Assembly: GCF_030445035.2 (NCBI RefSeq)
Contig: NC_080677.1
Coordinates: forward strand, 106,947,513 to 107,011,512
DNA length: 64,000 nucleotides
Source of the DNA: Dasypus novemcinctus
Taxonomy: Eukaryota; Chordata; Mammalia; Cingulata; Dasypodidae
Reading direction: 5' to 3'
The notes beneath the pieces were generated by a model. It was given only the letters and a program-made list of their open reading frames with translations. It searched no databases and was not told the DNA's origin. The translations under genes and the position numbers were made by a program. Shown in pieces: positions 53,871 to 64,000 of this stretch; the first letter of the stretch is position 1, and each line of letters begins with the position of its first letter.

Positions 53871-55211
53871 AAATTCCTACGCTGCTGAATATCTAACCTC
53901 CTGGAAATTCATCGGGACAGGCAGAGGAAGTCGTTTTTACTCTGGGTCTAACCCAGGATCTGACATAAAATGGGTGTTTAATATATATGTTTTCCACAGT
54001 TTCCCAGATTACATGCACAAAATGCAGCCAGAACACACAGATACCACATACATAATTCGGACAGTTCTCACATTCTCAGAGAATATCAGACATATGTCAC
54101 ACTCGGCTTATAACAGTTCAGAGACAAATTATAGACACTAAAGTACACATAAACCCAGGTCGTACACAATCATTATTCTTCCAGTAAATATTTATTGAGC
54201 TCCTACTATGCACCAGGCACTAGGGATAAAACTGGTCTCTGCCATCATGGAGAATTCAGTCTAGTTGGGGAGACAGGAATTATTACTTTTTTAAAATCTT
54301 ACAAATAAATCACACCATGCACTCTGTGTAAGCAAATCCTAACACATCCAAAGCAAACATAACATCCAGCTTATACACACTGACCTAGGACCCAGGGTCC
54401 CATAGGTCAGTTTATCAGACAGACCCAAGGCTAAGGGCACCCACTGTCCAGGAGGAACAATGGGTACTCCTGATCCTAGAACATAAAGGGTGTTTGCCAT
54501 CACATGAGTCCGGAACTGACCTGCGTGCAAGACTACTGCACCCTGTAGAGTGCCTAGCTTATAGAAGTACCCAATGCATTTTAAAATAATTACTTTTAAA
54601 TAGTAAGGACATGAACACCTGGTAGGTAGAACATTTAAATGTACAAAAGGCAGAGTGAAAAGTTTCCATCTCCTTCAGCCCCATTTACAGTCAATATATT
54701 TTGGCCAGATGGATGACTGGTTAACAGTGAAAGGATCTGATAGTGAGGCAGATTTATGAAGTCCTAGCTGCAGGTAACTATATGATTTTTTTTTTAAAGG
54801 CCGCAGTTATTTTTAAACACATAAATTCAGTAAAGGCATTGAAATACAAACCAGATTCTTAATGCTACTGGGTTAATCCTATCCAGGATAGAGAGAGACA
54901 AATAGACAAAGGAAATGAGATGGTCATGTGGATAAGTTGGTTTGGAATTCCACATTCCTCATTCTTTATTCTTTCCCTTCCCCACCTCCCACCCTTAGGA
55001 ATAAAAATTCCATCTCCAAAGGCTAAATTGCAAGCCACAGGGCCCTAGCAATGGGAAGGCCTTCTCATTCCTGCCTGTAGTGTGTACAGAAAAAAGAACT
55101 GGGAGAAGGGTGTTCCGACACCCCCTTTGCGACACTCCCTACAAAGAGAAGCTTTATATATATCAGCCCCAAATCTTCCTTAAAAGACAAAAGCGAACTA
55201 TATCCCTGTGC

Positions 55212-55226
55212 CCATCAGGGGGCAGT
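55212..55226 (+). promoter_or_regulatory. Candidate CTCF site
   Basis: CCATCAGGGGGCAGT matches the CTCF core (CCANNAGGGGGCAG type) closely. It lies between the RBM28 promoter and the PRRT4 poly(A) site. Motif match only. Confidence 0.4.
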
Positions 55227-56134
55227 AACTACCCACCGTGCTGAGTTCTGGGCTCCTAGAGAAGGACAGCAGTGCTGCTGAGATTTTCTACCCTTCCCAA
55301 GATTCAGACTTGGCTCCCCATCTCAATCTCCCAGCCTCAACCTCAGCCCCATCCCCTCCGATCCTCTCAAGAGGGAGGGCAAGTGGTTCTTCAATCGGGA
55401 TTATTTGCTCATCCATCTACCCAGGACACATGCAGGGTTCTTTATTAAATACCGTGGTTCCCTTCTCCACACCAGCAACGTGGCTTCCAGGGGGAAATAA
55501 ACGACTAGCTGCCCCCTCATCCATCACTGTGCAGGAGCTGGGAAAGGAAGTAAGAGAGGCCTGGTCTGCTCTCAGCCAACTTCTCCCAGGCTCCATTCCT
55601 CTGGCTCCACACCCTCTTGCAAGCCAAAATTTCTTTTTTACCACCACATACTTCTCGTTCTTAGCACTCCTCACAATTGTAATTAATTACCTGTGCTATC
55701 GTGATTAATTATCCATGTGATAAGTTGTTTAAGGTCTGCCTCCCCCTCAAAACCTTCAACTTCAGTAATTCAGGGAGGGTGTCAGCTCCATTCACCTCTC
55801 TATCCTAGCACCTAACACCATGTAAGCACGCCATAAATCGTTTTATGAAATTGAATGAAGAATGAAGGTGAGTTTGTCTCTCAGTCTCCCACATTAGTAA
55901 GAATTGGAACGGAAGGCCGTATGTATTAGTATCTGGGAACTACCTCTGGGTAAGAGATGAGGCTTGGGACAAAGGGAAGGGGTGTCTCACCACAGTCCCA
56001 GCCTCTATGGCACCAAAGGGCTAAGGTAATTCTTGCTGAAGGAAATCAAAGCTTAACTCAAAAGAAGTGACGGGGCTGATGAATGCCAAGCTGTAATCCC
56101 CCACCTCACCAATCCCATTCAGAGCAGACAGAGG

Positions 56135-56235
56135 AGTATGTGAGTGTGTGTGTGTGAGAGAGAGAGAGAGGGAGGGAGGGAGAGGGAAGGAGGGAGGGAG
56201 GGAGAGGGAGAAAAAGAGAGAGGGAGAGAATGGGG
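56135..56235. repeat. (TG)n/(GA)n simple repeat
   Basis: About 100 bp of TG repeats passing into GA/GGGA repeats, a pure purine run on the plus strand. Likely variable in length. Confidence 0.9.
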
Positions 56236-57859
56236 ATGTGTGTACATGAATCCGAAGATCATTCACAGGGAGAATGTACGCGAGAGAACAGCTGGCAAGG
56301 ATCAGGGTGAAGAATAGAGGAGTTGAGTGTGAGGAAAGGTGAATGAGGGGCAGATGGAAGGGTAAGTGGGGAAGACAGGGAGCAATTTCTCAGAGTAGCA
56401 AGCACTCCTTCCATGACACAAAGCAGCTCCGATACTGGGTCTGCTCTGGCCGCTACGACACTGGTGAGAAATGCCTGTAATTAGGAGGCTGGCAGTTCTC
56501 TGGGCCTCAGCCCAGAGTGACGATGCAGCAAGAATTTCTGAGCCGAGCCGAACCAGGTGATGGAGAAGACACAGGCAGAACACTCCAGCCCCATCCCTGG
56601 GGGGTGCCATGCCTGCACCACCCTCCTCTTACTTCCCTTCCTGCTATGACCCTCCCTCTTCCCCAAACATCACTGACTCCTCTCCTCCTTCTGAGGTCCT
56701 GGGCCCTAGATGCTCCTCTCCACCAGGGAACGTCTTCATCTGCACAGATGTCACTGCTTTTCTTCTCCTATTCCTGCATTGAAGAAGAATTACTCTGGTT
56801 CCTGTTTTTCCGCTTCAAGCCCAGTGTGTGTGCCCCTGCAGGTCTTCCTGTGATGAGGAGGACATTTGCCAAAACATTGCCAGATTCTCACTTTCAAATC
56901 TAATACATGTTTTTGTGCCACTGTGAACTTCATGCATTTTAGTCAAAAGACAAATGCACACTACAGAGCTCAGAGCCAAATGCTCCAGGCAATGGAGGGA
57001 TTACCGAGTGTCTGGTGGCTGGAAATGTCTGTGAGAATGAGTTTTGCTTTCAGAGCTGAGGTGAGGCTGAGCGTTGGGGAAGGAAGACAGGCTTTCCCCA
57101 GGGAGGATGCGCACTTATGGGCAATAAGTACTCTGTGGGGGAGTTTTGAGTCAAACCTTGAAAAGATCCTACTAATGGGTGAAGAAGATAGTTTTCTCTT
57201 TGTGAATTCCAAACCCTGGCAGGGGGATTGCTGAGGATCCCAGCTTGAGATGATCAGGCCCTTTTCAGTGTGTAGCAGCATTTCCATGAAGGACCTTACT
57301 AATAACTAGGAACTGAAGCCAGGGAAGTGGGCATTTCCACCCATGACTGAGTTTCTGCCTCATCTCTGGGAGCTGTGTTGCATCTCTGTGAAAAACCACC
57401 TCCCAAGGAGTCAGAAGGGTCTTCAAGGGGCGGCTCCCAGGGCCCTCACTACTCACAGCCACAGGACAAGACCCCTTTGTCCAGGCAGGAGTCCAGGTCA
57501 CTGGTGTCTGAGGTGGACCCATTCCACCCAAAAGCTGCTTCTCTTCCACCAGAGGTGGAACCACTGCGGCTGCTGACTCAAAACCTTTCCAAGAAGGTTA
57601 GACTTTTCTCCTCTGAAAATATTTTATTGATAAAGTAACTCTGAACGTGCTCACTTCCCGCCCAAATGCTATAAAGTCTCCTAGGTGGGCCAAGGACCTT
57701 TTGGTGAAAGGTCACTTGGAGGACAGGGCGTCTCACACAGGTGGGGGGATTCCTGGACATGGTAGAGGCAGGTCTGGGGACTGAGGCAGGTCTAGAGGTC
57801 CTCTGAGCTCAGCCCCTCTCACTCAGCACCAGAGTGGGGAGTACTTAGTGGTCAGGAGT

Positions 57860-58145
57860 GGAGCACCTTGGAGCTTTATTGCTGGTGAATGCCAAGGAAA
57901 GTGGGGCCCCTGCCAACCTAGTCTTGTAGCTGAGGGCATTCGTCCTCAGGAGAAGAGGTGGCACCAATTCCCAATCGACAGAGCCTAACTGCTGACCTAC
58001 CCACCCAGAGGCCCCTGGCTGGGGAAGGAGGTGTGGAGAGGTATCTGAGCCAGGCAGGATTGGGGAAGGGTTACAGTGTGCAGGTCTCGGGCAGAGTGGG
58101 TGCCAGAAGGGGGCGTATGGCATGGACAACCAGGGGGCCACCTCT
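57860..58145 (-). other. PRRT4: PRRT4 3' UTR
   Basis: Non-repetitive sequence between the PRRT4 stop and its AATAAA. Nothing else recognisable in it. Confidence 0.65.
57875..57880 (-). terminator. PRRT4: PRRT4 poly(A) signal
   Basis: AATAAA on the minus strand, 266 nt after the PRRT4 stop codon. Cleavage is expected near 57855-57865, giving a short 3' UTR. Confidence 0.7.
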
Positions 58146-59971
58146 TCACAGGTCTATGGTATCGCTGCCCATGCTCAACTCGTCGATCTGTCGGCAGGCG
58201 TCCAGATACTGCGCCTGCAGCAAGGCCTCTTCAGCCTGCAGCTCCGGAGCAGGCTCTGGGGAATCATGGGAGGGTGGGGACAGGGCCTGGTAGAATCCTG
58301 AGGCTGGGAGGCTGGGGCTGCTTCGCGAAGGTCGCGGGGGGCTGAGGACACAGACCAGCGGGCAGCGAGGGGGCCTGTCGGGGCTGGAGCAGAGCAGCAT
58401 GGACGAGCTGTCCCGTGAGAGTCCGTACAGCGAACCGGATGAGGCACTGCTGCCCGCGGGCCAGGCCCGCGGGGAAGGGAGCTCCGGAGGCGCTGGGGAA
58501 TCAGGGGTCTCCTCTGGCCTCTCGCTGGGCCCCGCGGCCCGCGTCTTCGCCCGGAGAGAGGTGGTGCGGTAGAGGCCCAGCCCAGGCGGGGCTTCCTCGA
58601 AGGCAGGGCCCTGGAAGAGGCCGGGAGCGAGTAAGGCCTCGCTGCAGAGGGCCTCCTCGATGCTGCGCCGCAGGTTAATAGGAGAGGGGGGGCGGAAATC
58701 CACCGTGTAATCGCTGCACGGGGAGGAGGCGGGGGAAGGCGCGGGGTGGGCGGCGGCGGCGCCGGCGAAGCCCCGGCTGCCCTGGAGTAGGAGGTCGGGG
58801 CCCGGCTCGGCCAGGGCGCACAGCTGCAGCAGCTCCGCCTCGCCGCGAGCGATGGCGCCGCCCGGGGGCTCCTTGTCCGGGGGCCCCGGGGCCCAGCCTC
58901 CGGGCAGCAGCGGGGCGGCGTGGCCGGGAGACAAGCGGAAGAGCTTGGCCCAGCAGCGCGGAGGCACGCGGGGGCTGCAGAGGGCCGGGTAGAGGCCCAG
59001 CAGCGCCAACGGCAGCGCGACGCCCACCTCGCCCAAGCGCAGGCCTAGCTGGAAGGCCCACCAGGGCCAGGGCCCCTCCAGGCCTGGCTGGCCGCCGTAG
59101 CCCAGGGCGTGCAGCACCTCGTAGCCCTGCAGGGCCCCGCTCAGCAGCCCGAAGGTGCCCGCCACCGGGGCGGTGCGCGCCGCGCGCCTCCAGGACTCCC
59201 GCGGAGCGAAGGGACTGCGGGCCTGCGGGAGCGGGGTGGCGCCCTTGAAGCCAGACCCTCCCAGGGGCGCCCCGGCCCGCCGCCGCCTCCCCCTCCAGCA
59301 GGAGAGCGCCAGCAGGAGCCCCGAGAGGAAGGCGGAGAGAAAGGCGTGCAGCCCGCGAGAAGCGAGCCGCAGGGGCCGCAGCGGGCGGTGGGCGGCACTG
59401 CCGAGGGCCGCGGCCGCCGCCAGCCCCAGGCCCAGGAGCAGCAGCGCGGCCAGGCCAGCGGGGCACCGCGGCGGGCGCGGCCGGGCCAGCAGCAGGCAGG
59501 CCAGCCCCAGGCCACACGCCAGGCAGGGCAGCGGGAGATCCTGCAGCAGCAGCCAGGCGAGCGCGGGCAGCCGGTCCCGGTGCCCGTAGGCGTCGTAGAA
59601 GAGCGGGAAGGCCCGCGTGGTCCCGGCCGAGAGCAGGAGCAGGTCCAGCAGCGCCAGGCAGGGGGCGCCGGGCGGGCAGCGCCAGGGCAAGAGGGCCAGA
59701 GCCAGCAGCGCCAGCAGGGCCACTAGGCCGAAGAGCGCCCCTACCCCATACACATGGGCCTCCCAGGCCAGCCCCCAGTGAGCTCTGGCCTCTTCCCAGC
59801 CAGCCTCCAGGGTGAAGAAGAAGAGGGGCAGCGAAGCTGCAGGGGGCTGCTCCGCGTGCTCAGGCAATTCTCCAACGCTGCAGGACCCTGGCCCACACTC
59901 TGGCTGCACCGAGGGGTTCCCACGGCTGCCTGGAGAGTGGTCATCTGGGCCAGTAGTGGGGACGGCAGCAT
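58146..59971 (-). CDS. PRRT4: PRRT4, proline-rich transmembrane protein 4 (last coding exon)
   Basis: One exon of 1,826 nt encodes the C-terminal 607 residues. The reading frame stays open to 59999, but the acceptor TTTGTCCACAG, the phase and my recall of the mammalian protein place the exon start at 59971. Human PRRT4 is about 899 residues, so roughly the first third is missing. Several hydrophobic segments follow PEHAEQPPAA: VYGVGALFGLVALLALLALA, then CLALLDLLLLSAG, LLLQDLPLPCLACGLGLACL, GLAALLLLGLGLAAAAALG, HAFLSAFLSGLLLALSC and ALPLALLGLYPAL. The rest is a long Pro/Ser-rich, probably cytosolic tail with DFRPPSPINLRRSIEE and the end SMGSDTIDL. The function is not well known. No break is seen. 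Confidence 0.93.
58160..59760. other. PRRT4: Exonic CpG island in PRRT4
   Basis: Very GC-rich with dense CpG throughout the membrane-domain coding part. It creates long open frames on other strands and frames, which are by-products of composition. No TATA box or start-site motif set is evident, so I call it an intragenic island. Confidence 0.6.
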
Positions 59972-61563
59972 CTGTGGACAAATTGAGCAGCTGAGACAAT
60001 TATGCAGCCCTGACCCTGCCCATCCCACAGCCAGTAGCCTGTATGCCAGTCAGAGAGAGTCTGTCCAGGAAGCACTTGTCTTAATTATGAGAAGTCACTC
60101 ACCTACCCGCCTCTCACTGCCCCTCCCCCATTCAAATTCCTCATGCTTTAGTCAGATCTCCCTCACCTCCCAGCTCCCTGCTTTGCTCCTTTCCCTTCAT
60201 CATTCTGTGGTTCTGCTCAAAAGGGTTTCAAAGAATTTTTACAACTGGAAAGAACTGTAGAAGCCCCCTCACCAGAAAGGAAGCTTTATGAGAACAAGGA
60301 TTTCTGCTTGTTTTGCTCACTTCTGAGTCTCCATACCTAAAACAGTGCTTAGCACATAGTTGGTATTCAGAAGGTATTCATTAGGAAATGAATCCTTTTA
60401 TTGGCCAGATACTGAGGCTTCAAGAGGCAAAGTGATGTGTCCAAGGTCACAGAGGAGCAGAGATGCAACTAGAATTCGGATCTGAATCCAGATCCCTTGA
60501 ACCCCTTTCTGCTATTCCAAAGCATCTTCCTACTAATTTGCTTACCTCTTGATCTACACCCCTAACTTCCAACCCCCACCGTGGTACTGGAAACTTTCCC
60601 TGCCCTTTTTCACCTGCTCTCCCCTTCTCCTTGTCTCTTCAAGGAAGAACTCTCTGCGCACCGTCCCCCCCCCCCCCGCCCCCTCCCCCCCACACACACA
60701 CACAGAGCAAGGGTAGAAGGAAGACGGTCCTGCCCCAGCACTCTGAGAAGACAATCCTCCTTCACTGGCCTTCCTGTCGGCTATACCCTCAATCCCTTGG
60801 GCCTGCCCATGACTATGGCCCCCACCTTGACTCAACCACAAATCCATTGGTCTAAGGTTCTTTATACAGACACCCCTTTGGTTCTCACCCTATTTTAAAT
60901 AAGGTGATATTGAACCCCCAGGAAGGAGCAACTGGGGAAGATCATAGTGGGATAAAATGCCATCTGAGGGAGGTGCTCTGGGTTTGCTAACTCAAGCCCC
61001 CTGCTGCATCCTCTGCTCCCATAAATCTTTCCCAAATTCCCTGGGGAAAGCAAAGTCAGCTGAGAATGGGGAGCAAGTTCCCTAATTCTACTCTTCTGGA
61101 ACAAGAGGAGAATTAGAGTTAGACCCAAGAATTCTCCCCAGTGCCAGGCAGCAAGGGAAGATGCGGGATGCTGAAACTCTCCCTGCCCCCCACCTAGCAG
61201 GCTCAGCAGATTTACAGCTGCAGGCAAGAATTGAGGCAGAAAGGGTGGTGATGAAGGATGGGGACAGCCTAGTGGGGTGGGGAGGTGGATAGGAGCAGCT
61301 GTGCAATGATGGGGGAGGGTCTCCTGACAACCAGACTTCTGCCCCAACTGCCTGACCATTGCCAAGCCAGACAATACAGGAAGACACCAGAAGCAGCCCT
61401 CCCCAGGCACTGCCAGCTCATGCTGGGGACATGCCCAAGAGACCAATCTGGAGAACAAGGAAAAGGAGTGAAGTGTCAGAAAACAGCTTTGGCAAAAGGG
61501 GAGGGAAAACTGGACCTGGAAAACTGGGGTGGGCAGACAAGGAGCAGTCAAAAGTTAAATACA
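59972..61563. other. PRRT4 intron or upstream region
   Basis: No exon recognised. It holds L2/MIR relics at about 60280-60500 (GTGCTTAGCACATAGTTGGT, AGGTCACAGAGGAGCAGAG) and a poly-C/CA run at 60664-60707. The remainder is single copy. Confidence 0.45.
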
Positions 61564-62174
61564 TGTTCTAGGAACTAGAACAAATGTACAACACTCTTAC
61601 AAGGTGGCAAAAATATAGTGATGCATGGGAAATATACAATTAATGTAATTTATAGACTATAGTTAACAGCAAAATTGTAATATTTGTGCATCAGTGTCAA
61701 AGAAGATACTATATCAGTGCTAAGAGTCAATAATAGTGGGATATGGGATTTTTTTCTTTTGGACTAAGGAAAATGTTCAAAGGTTTACTGGGGCAATGAC
61801 TGCACATCTCTGTGATGAAAGTGAGAGCCACTGAGTATACACTTCGGATAGAATGTACAAGGCATGGGACTATATAACAGTGAACCATGTGATGGAAGAT
61901 GGACTGTAGTTAACAGTACAAATATGAGGGTGTTCTCTCATGAACTATACCAAATGTACAATACTAATACATAGTGTTAATAATAGGGGGTGTATGGAAA
62001 AAATATACCAAGTGTACACTATGGGCCATAGTGGTAATAGTTTGATCATGTTCTTTCATAGTCTGTAACAAATGTTCCACAACAATGTAAGATGTTGGTG
62101 GAGGGGTGATGTATGGGAATTCTGCACATTATGCATGATTGTTTTATAAGCTCACAACCCCTGTAATAAAAAAC
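61564..62174 (+). mobile_element. L1 3' UTR insertion with repeated internal modules
   Basis: A 611-bp insert bounded by a perfect 12-bp duplication AAGTTAAATACA (61552-61563 and 62175-62186), with an AATAAAAAAC end. Inside are about three diverged copies of a module: 'TATAGTTAACAG... TGTAACAAATGT... ACTAATAC..GTTAATAATAGGG'. Matches the L1 3' UTR type seen at 2660-3229. Confidence 0.7.
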
Positions 62175-62264
62175 AAGTTAAATACACACAACTCAGTGCC
62201 AACTGCACAAAAATGGCAGCATGCACCCTGGTTCCAATTCCATCACATTCCTCAAATTTGAAAT

Positions 62265-62360
62265 GGGTACAAGTACCTAGCATGTAGGGCTATTATAAGA
62301 ACAACTGAGACAAAGTGTGCAAAGCTATGTAGAGTGCCTGGTGCATAATAAGCATTCAAA
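62265..62360 (+). repeat. MIR SINE remnant
   Basis: GGGCTATTATAAGAACAACT and GTAGAGTGCCTGGTGCATAA follow the MIR 3' half. Confidence 0.6.
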
Positions 62361-62394
62361 ATATTGCAATGACAGACGAAGGCCATTATATATT

Positions 62395-62632
62395 TTGTCA
62401 AAACCTATAAAATTGTGCAGTGCAAAATGTAAACCATAAGGTGAATTATAGGCCATGGTTAGTAGCAATGCTTCATTGACTGTAACAAATGTACCACACT
62501 AATGAAAGATGTTGTTAATGGGGGAAAGTGTAGAATGGGGAGGGGGTGGGATATATGGGAATCCCCTATATTTTTGATGTAACATCTATGTAATCTAAAT
62601 CTTCTTTAAAAGTAAAGAAAAAAAATAACCAT
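62395..62632 (+). mobile_element. L1 3' UTR fragment
   Basis: CAAAACCTATAAAATTGTGC, TAACAAATGTACCACACTAA and GGGATATATGGGAATCCCCT, ending in an A-run. The same 3' UTR family as 61564-62174 but a separate insertion. Confidence 0.6.
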
Positions 62633-62639
62633 TCAATAT

Positions 62640-63711
62640 ATGATTGTGGTATCGTTATTGGCTAATGTTCATCACTGATCAATCATCAGTTTGTATTTAT
62701 GTGAGAGCATACATTTCTGTAATTAAGGACTGCTGTCTATGGCAAAAGTTCTTTGCACATCCTAAACTTTCTTAGAAAGACAACAGTTCGCCAAATGAGT
62801 GAGCATCAATATACTGTCTCACTTTATGAACTCTGTTTGAAGAACACCATTCTGATGGGCTAAACCCTAACCACCTAAAGGAGACACAAGTCACCAGTTA
62901 AATGAGGAACCATTCAGCTGGGAATAGATGGCTTGCTGATGAGGGATGGGCATCCTTCTGACGTTAGCCGGATAAACTACCCACACCTCCTCCCTCACAC
63001 CTCCATCTTTGGTCTTCTCAGGTGCCCTTGCCTAGCTCACTTCCTCTATAAAATGAAAGGGTTTGGTCTTTCCTTGACCTTTGTGGGCTCAGCAAAAGGC
63101 AGGGAGGCCGTGATCAGGAGCCCCTCTGTCTGCACAAGCTTGTCACCCCTTGCCCTCTCCCCCTTGCTCACTGTACAGACATGCTCTCAGAGGTCTGCTC
63201 CACCTCATCTTCCAGCTCCACTTGCACCACTGGGCCACAGGAAACTCCATCTCTCACCTCTGTCCCAAAGCATTATGACAACTAGAACACATTCCAACAA
63301 TCACAAGAAGCCAGAAAATGAATGAAAAACAGAAAGTAGACAAAGTACAGGCACAATTCAGGTCTCAAAGGAAGGCCTTCTGAGTTAGGAGCACTGCTTC
63401 CAAGTTCAGAGCATCCCCATGTGCCCAGCACTGTGCCAGGTGTGGGTGGGGACAGGCAGTAGAAAACCCTTCTGCCTTTGAAGGGTCCATTTCTGGGACA
63501 TCCCCAGAAGGAATCTTCAGTTTCCCCAGAAGACAGGGCTCTGGCCTCCTTTCCCAGGATCCTTCTCCTGAGCAGGCCTCCCTCCAAGGTGGCCCCATTC
63601 TAGGCCTGCTGCCCCTCTTAGCCCCAGGGGTAAGGGAGGAGCTAGGATGTCAACGTGAGTAATCGGTGAGGCAGGAGCAGGCTGGAGAGGGGTAGGGGGT
63701 GAGGAGCAGGC
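62640..63711. other. Single-copy stretch downstream of the orphan exon
   Basis: I see no exon, RNA gene or recognisable repeat here. I also found no canonical AATAAA on the minus strand between 63,711 and the L1 at 62,632. Confidence 0.4.
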
Positions 63712-63905
63712 TCACTTGATGTGAAAGCCAGGCCTGATTATCCACCAGCTGCCCAGATCAAAGGGCGGGGGAACCACATAGCCATGCTGGATGCCGGATG
63801 CTGCAGCCTGTTTAGTGGCCTGGCCCCATCCCTTTCCCTCACCCACCTCCAAGATCATGGGGAACTGATACTCTTGGTAAGGGTGATATTCAAAATATTT
63901 AATGA
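63712..63905 (-). CDS. Putative unrecognised C-terminal coding exon
   Basis: On the minus strand a 194-nt segment starts after CTATGCCATTCCAG, with a branch-point-like CTGAC 24-28 nt upstream. It runs open for 64 codons to TGA at 63712-63714. It encodes IKYFEYHPYQEYQFPMILE and later GYVVPPPFDLGSWW before IIRPGFHIK. The composition is protein-like (aromatic-rich, no low complexity). I do not recognise the family. It enters in phase 1, the same as the PRRT4 last exon, so it could be an alternative terminal exon of PRRT4 or the end of a separate gene whose start lies past the window. A chance open frame of this length is also possible, and no canonical poly(A) signal was found nearby. Confidence 0.4.
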
Positions 63906-64000
63906 CTGGAATGGCATAGGCACCAGCCAGTCAGAACAGACGCCAGCCAGGGTGGCGGCCCGGGAGTGGAGGGAAGCTGTCAGGGGGCTAAGGGCAGTGG

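Larger units (their letters stand above)
53871..57854. other. Spacer between RBM28 promoter and PRRT4 end
   Basis: Single-copy DNA with few repeats: an L2 fragment at about 54175-54290, an L2 piece on the minus strand at about 55790-55870, and a TG/GA tract at 56135-56235. A CTCF-like site is at 55212-55226. No DAS SINE and no exon with splice support were seen. Short open frames here look random. Confidence 0.5.

Noticed and set aside
58675-59517. A 280-codon open frame overlapping PRRT4 on the same strand in another frame, and a 205-codon frame on the opposite strand (59109-59726).
   Set aside because: Both lie inside the GC-rich PRRT4 exon, are rich in Ala, Gly, Pro, Arg and Gln, and follow from high GC and CpG density. 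No start context, splice sites or recognisable domains.
59972-59999. Extending PRRT4 to the ATG at 59999.
   Set aside because: The 28 nt lie upstream of a good splice acceptor at 59972-59973, and the family has a long N-terminal part coded by earlier exons.
60895-61551. A 218-codon minus-strand open frame.
   Set aside because: Low-information composition, no family resemblance, no splice or promoter support; it ends next to an L1 insertion.

Overview
The window is nuclear DNA from a xenarthran mammal, most likely an armadillo (Dasypus or a close relative). The main reason is the density of tRNA-derived SINEs of the DAS type. They carry a tRNA-like head, a body typical of armadillo DAS-III, and A-rich tails, and occur in about 19 copies, many inside L1 elements. 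Species is inferred from these repeats, not measured. The gene order RBM28 then PRRT4, both on the minus strand, matches the mammalian block that is 7q32 in human, between LEP and IMPDH1.

Layout. 1-22.7 kb is gene-free DNA downstream of RBM28. It is mostly LINE-1 in several ages, with nested SINEs and at least one LTR-like relic, plus two single-copy stretches (about 9.5-12.4 kb and 12.8-16.7 kb). A long minus-strand L1 (16.7-22.7 kb) ends with its 5' UTR about 75 bp beyond the RBM28 poly(A) signal. 22.7-53.7 kb is the whole RBM28 gene on the minus strand. I could place all 19 coding exons, each joined by GT-AG introns with matching phase. They give an unbroken 757-codon frame for a nucleolar protein with four RRM domains. 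53.6-53.9 kb is its GC-rich, TATA-less promoter. 53.9-57.85 kb is a repeat-poor spacer with one strong CTCF-like motif. 57.85-59.97 kb is the last exon and short 3' UTR of PRRT4, a very GC-rich exon for a multi-pass membrane protein. Its upstream exons were not found and probably lie past the right edge.

Most notable observation: at 63,712-63,905 on the minus strand a 64-codon open segment ends in a stop. It begins at a good 3' splice site with a branch-point-like sequence and looks like the C-terminal exon of a protein. It lies upstream of the PRRT4 last exon and enters in the same phase, so it may be an alternative terminal exon of PRRT4 or the end of an unrecognised gene.

The two named genes have no evident functional link: RBM28 acts in ribosome and snRNP biogenesis, and PRRT4 is a poorly characterised membrane protein. 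I saw no CRISPR array, tRNA gene, or other gene system. All calls come from reading the sequence by eye; repeat boundaries without a stated duplication are approximate to tens of bases.
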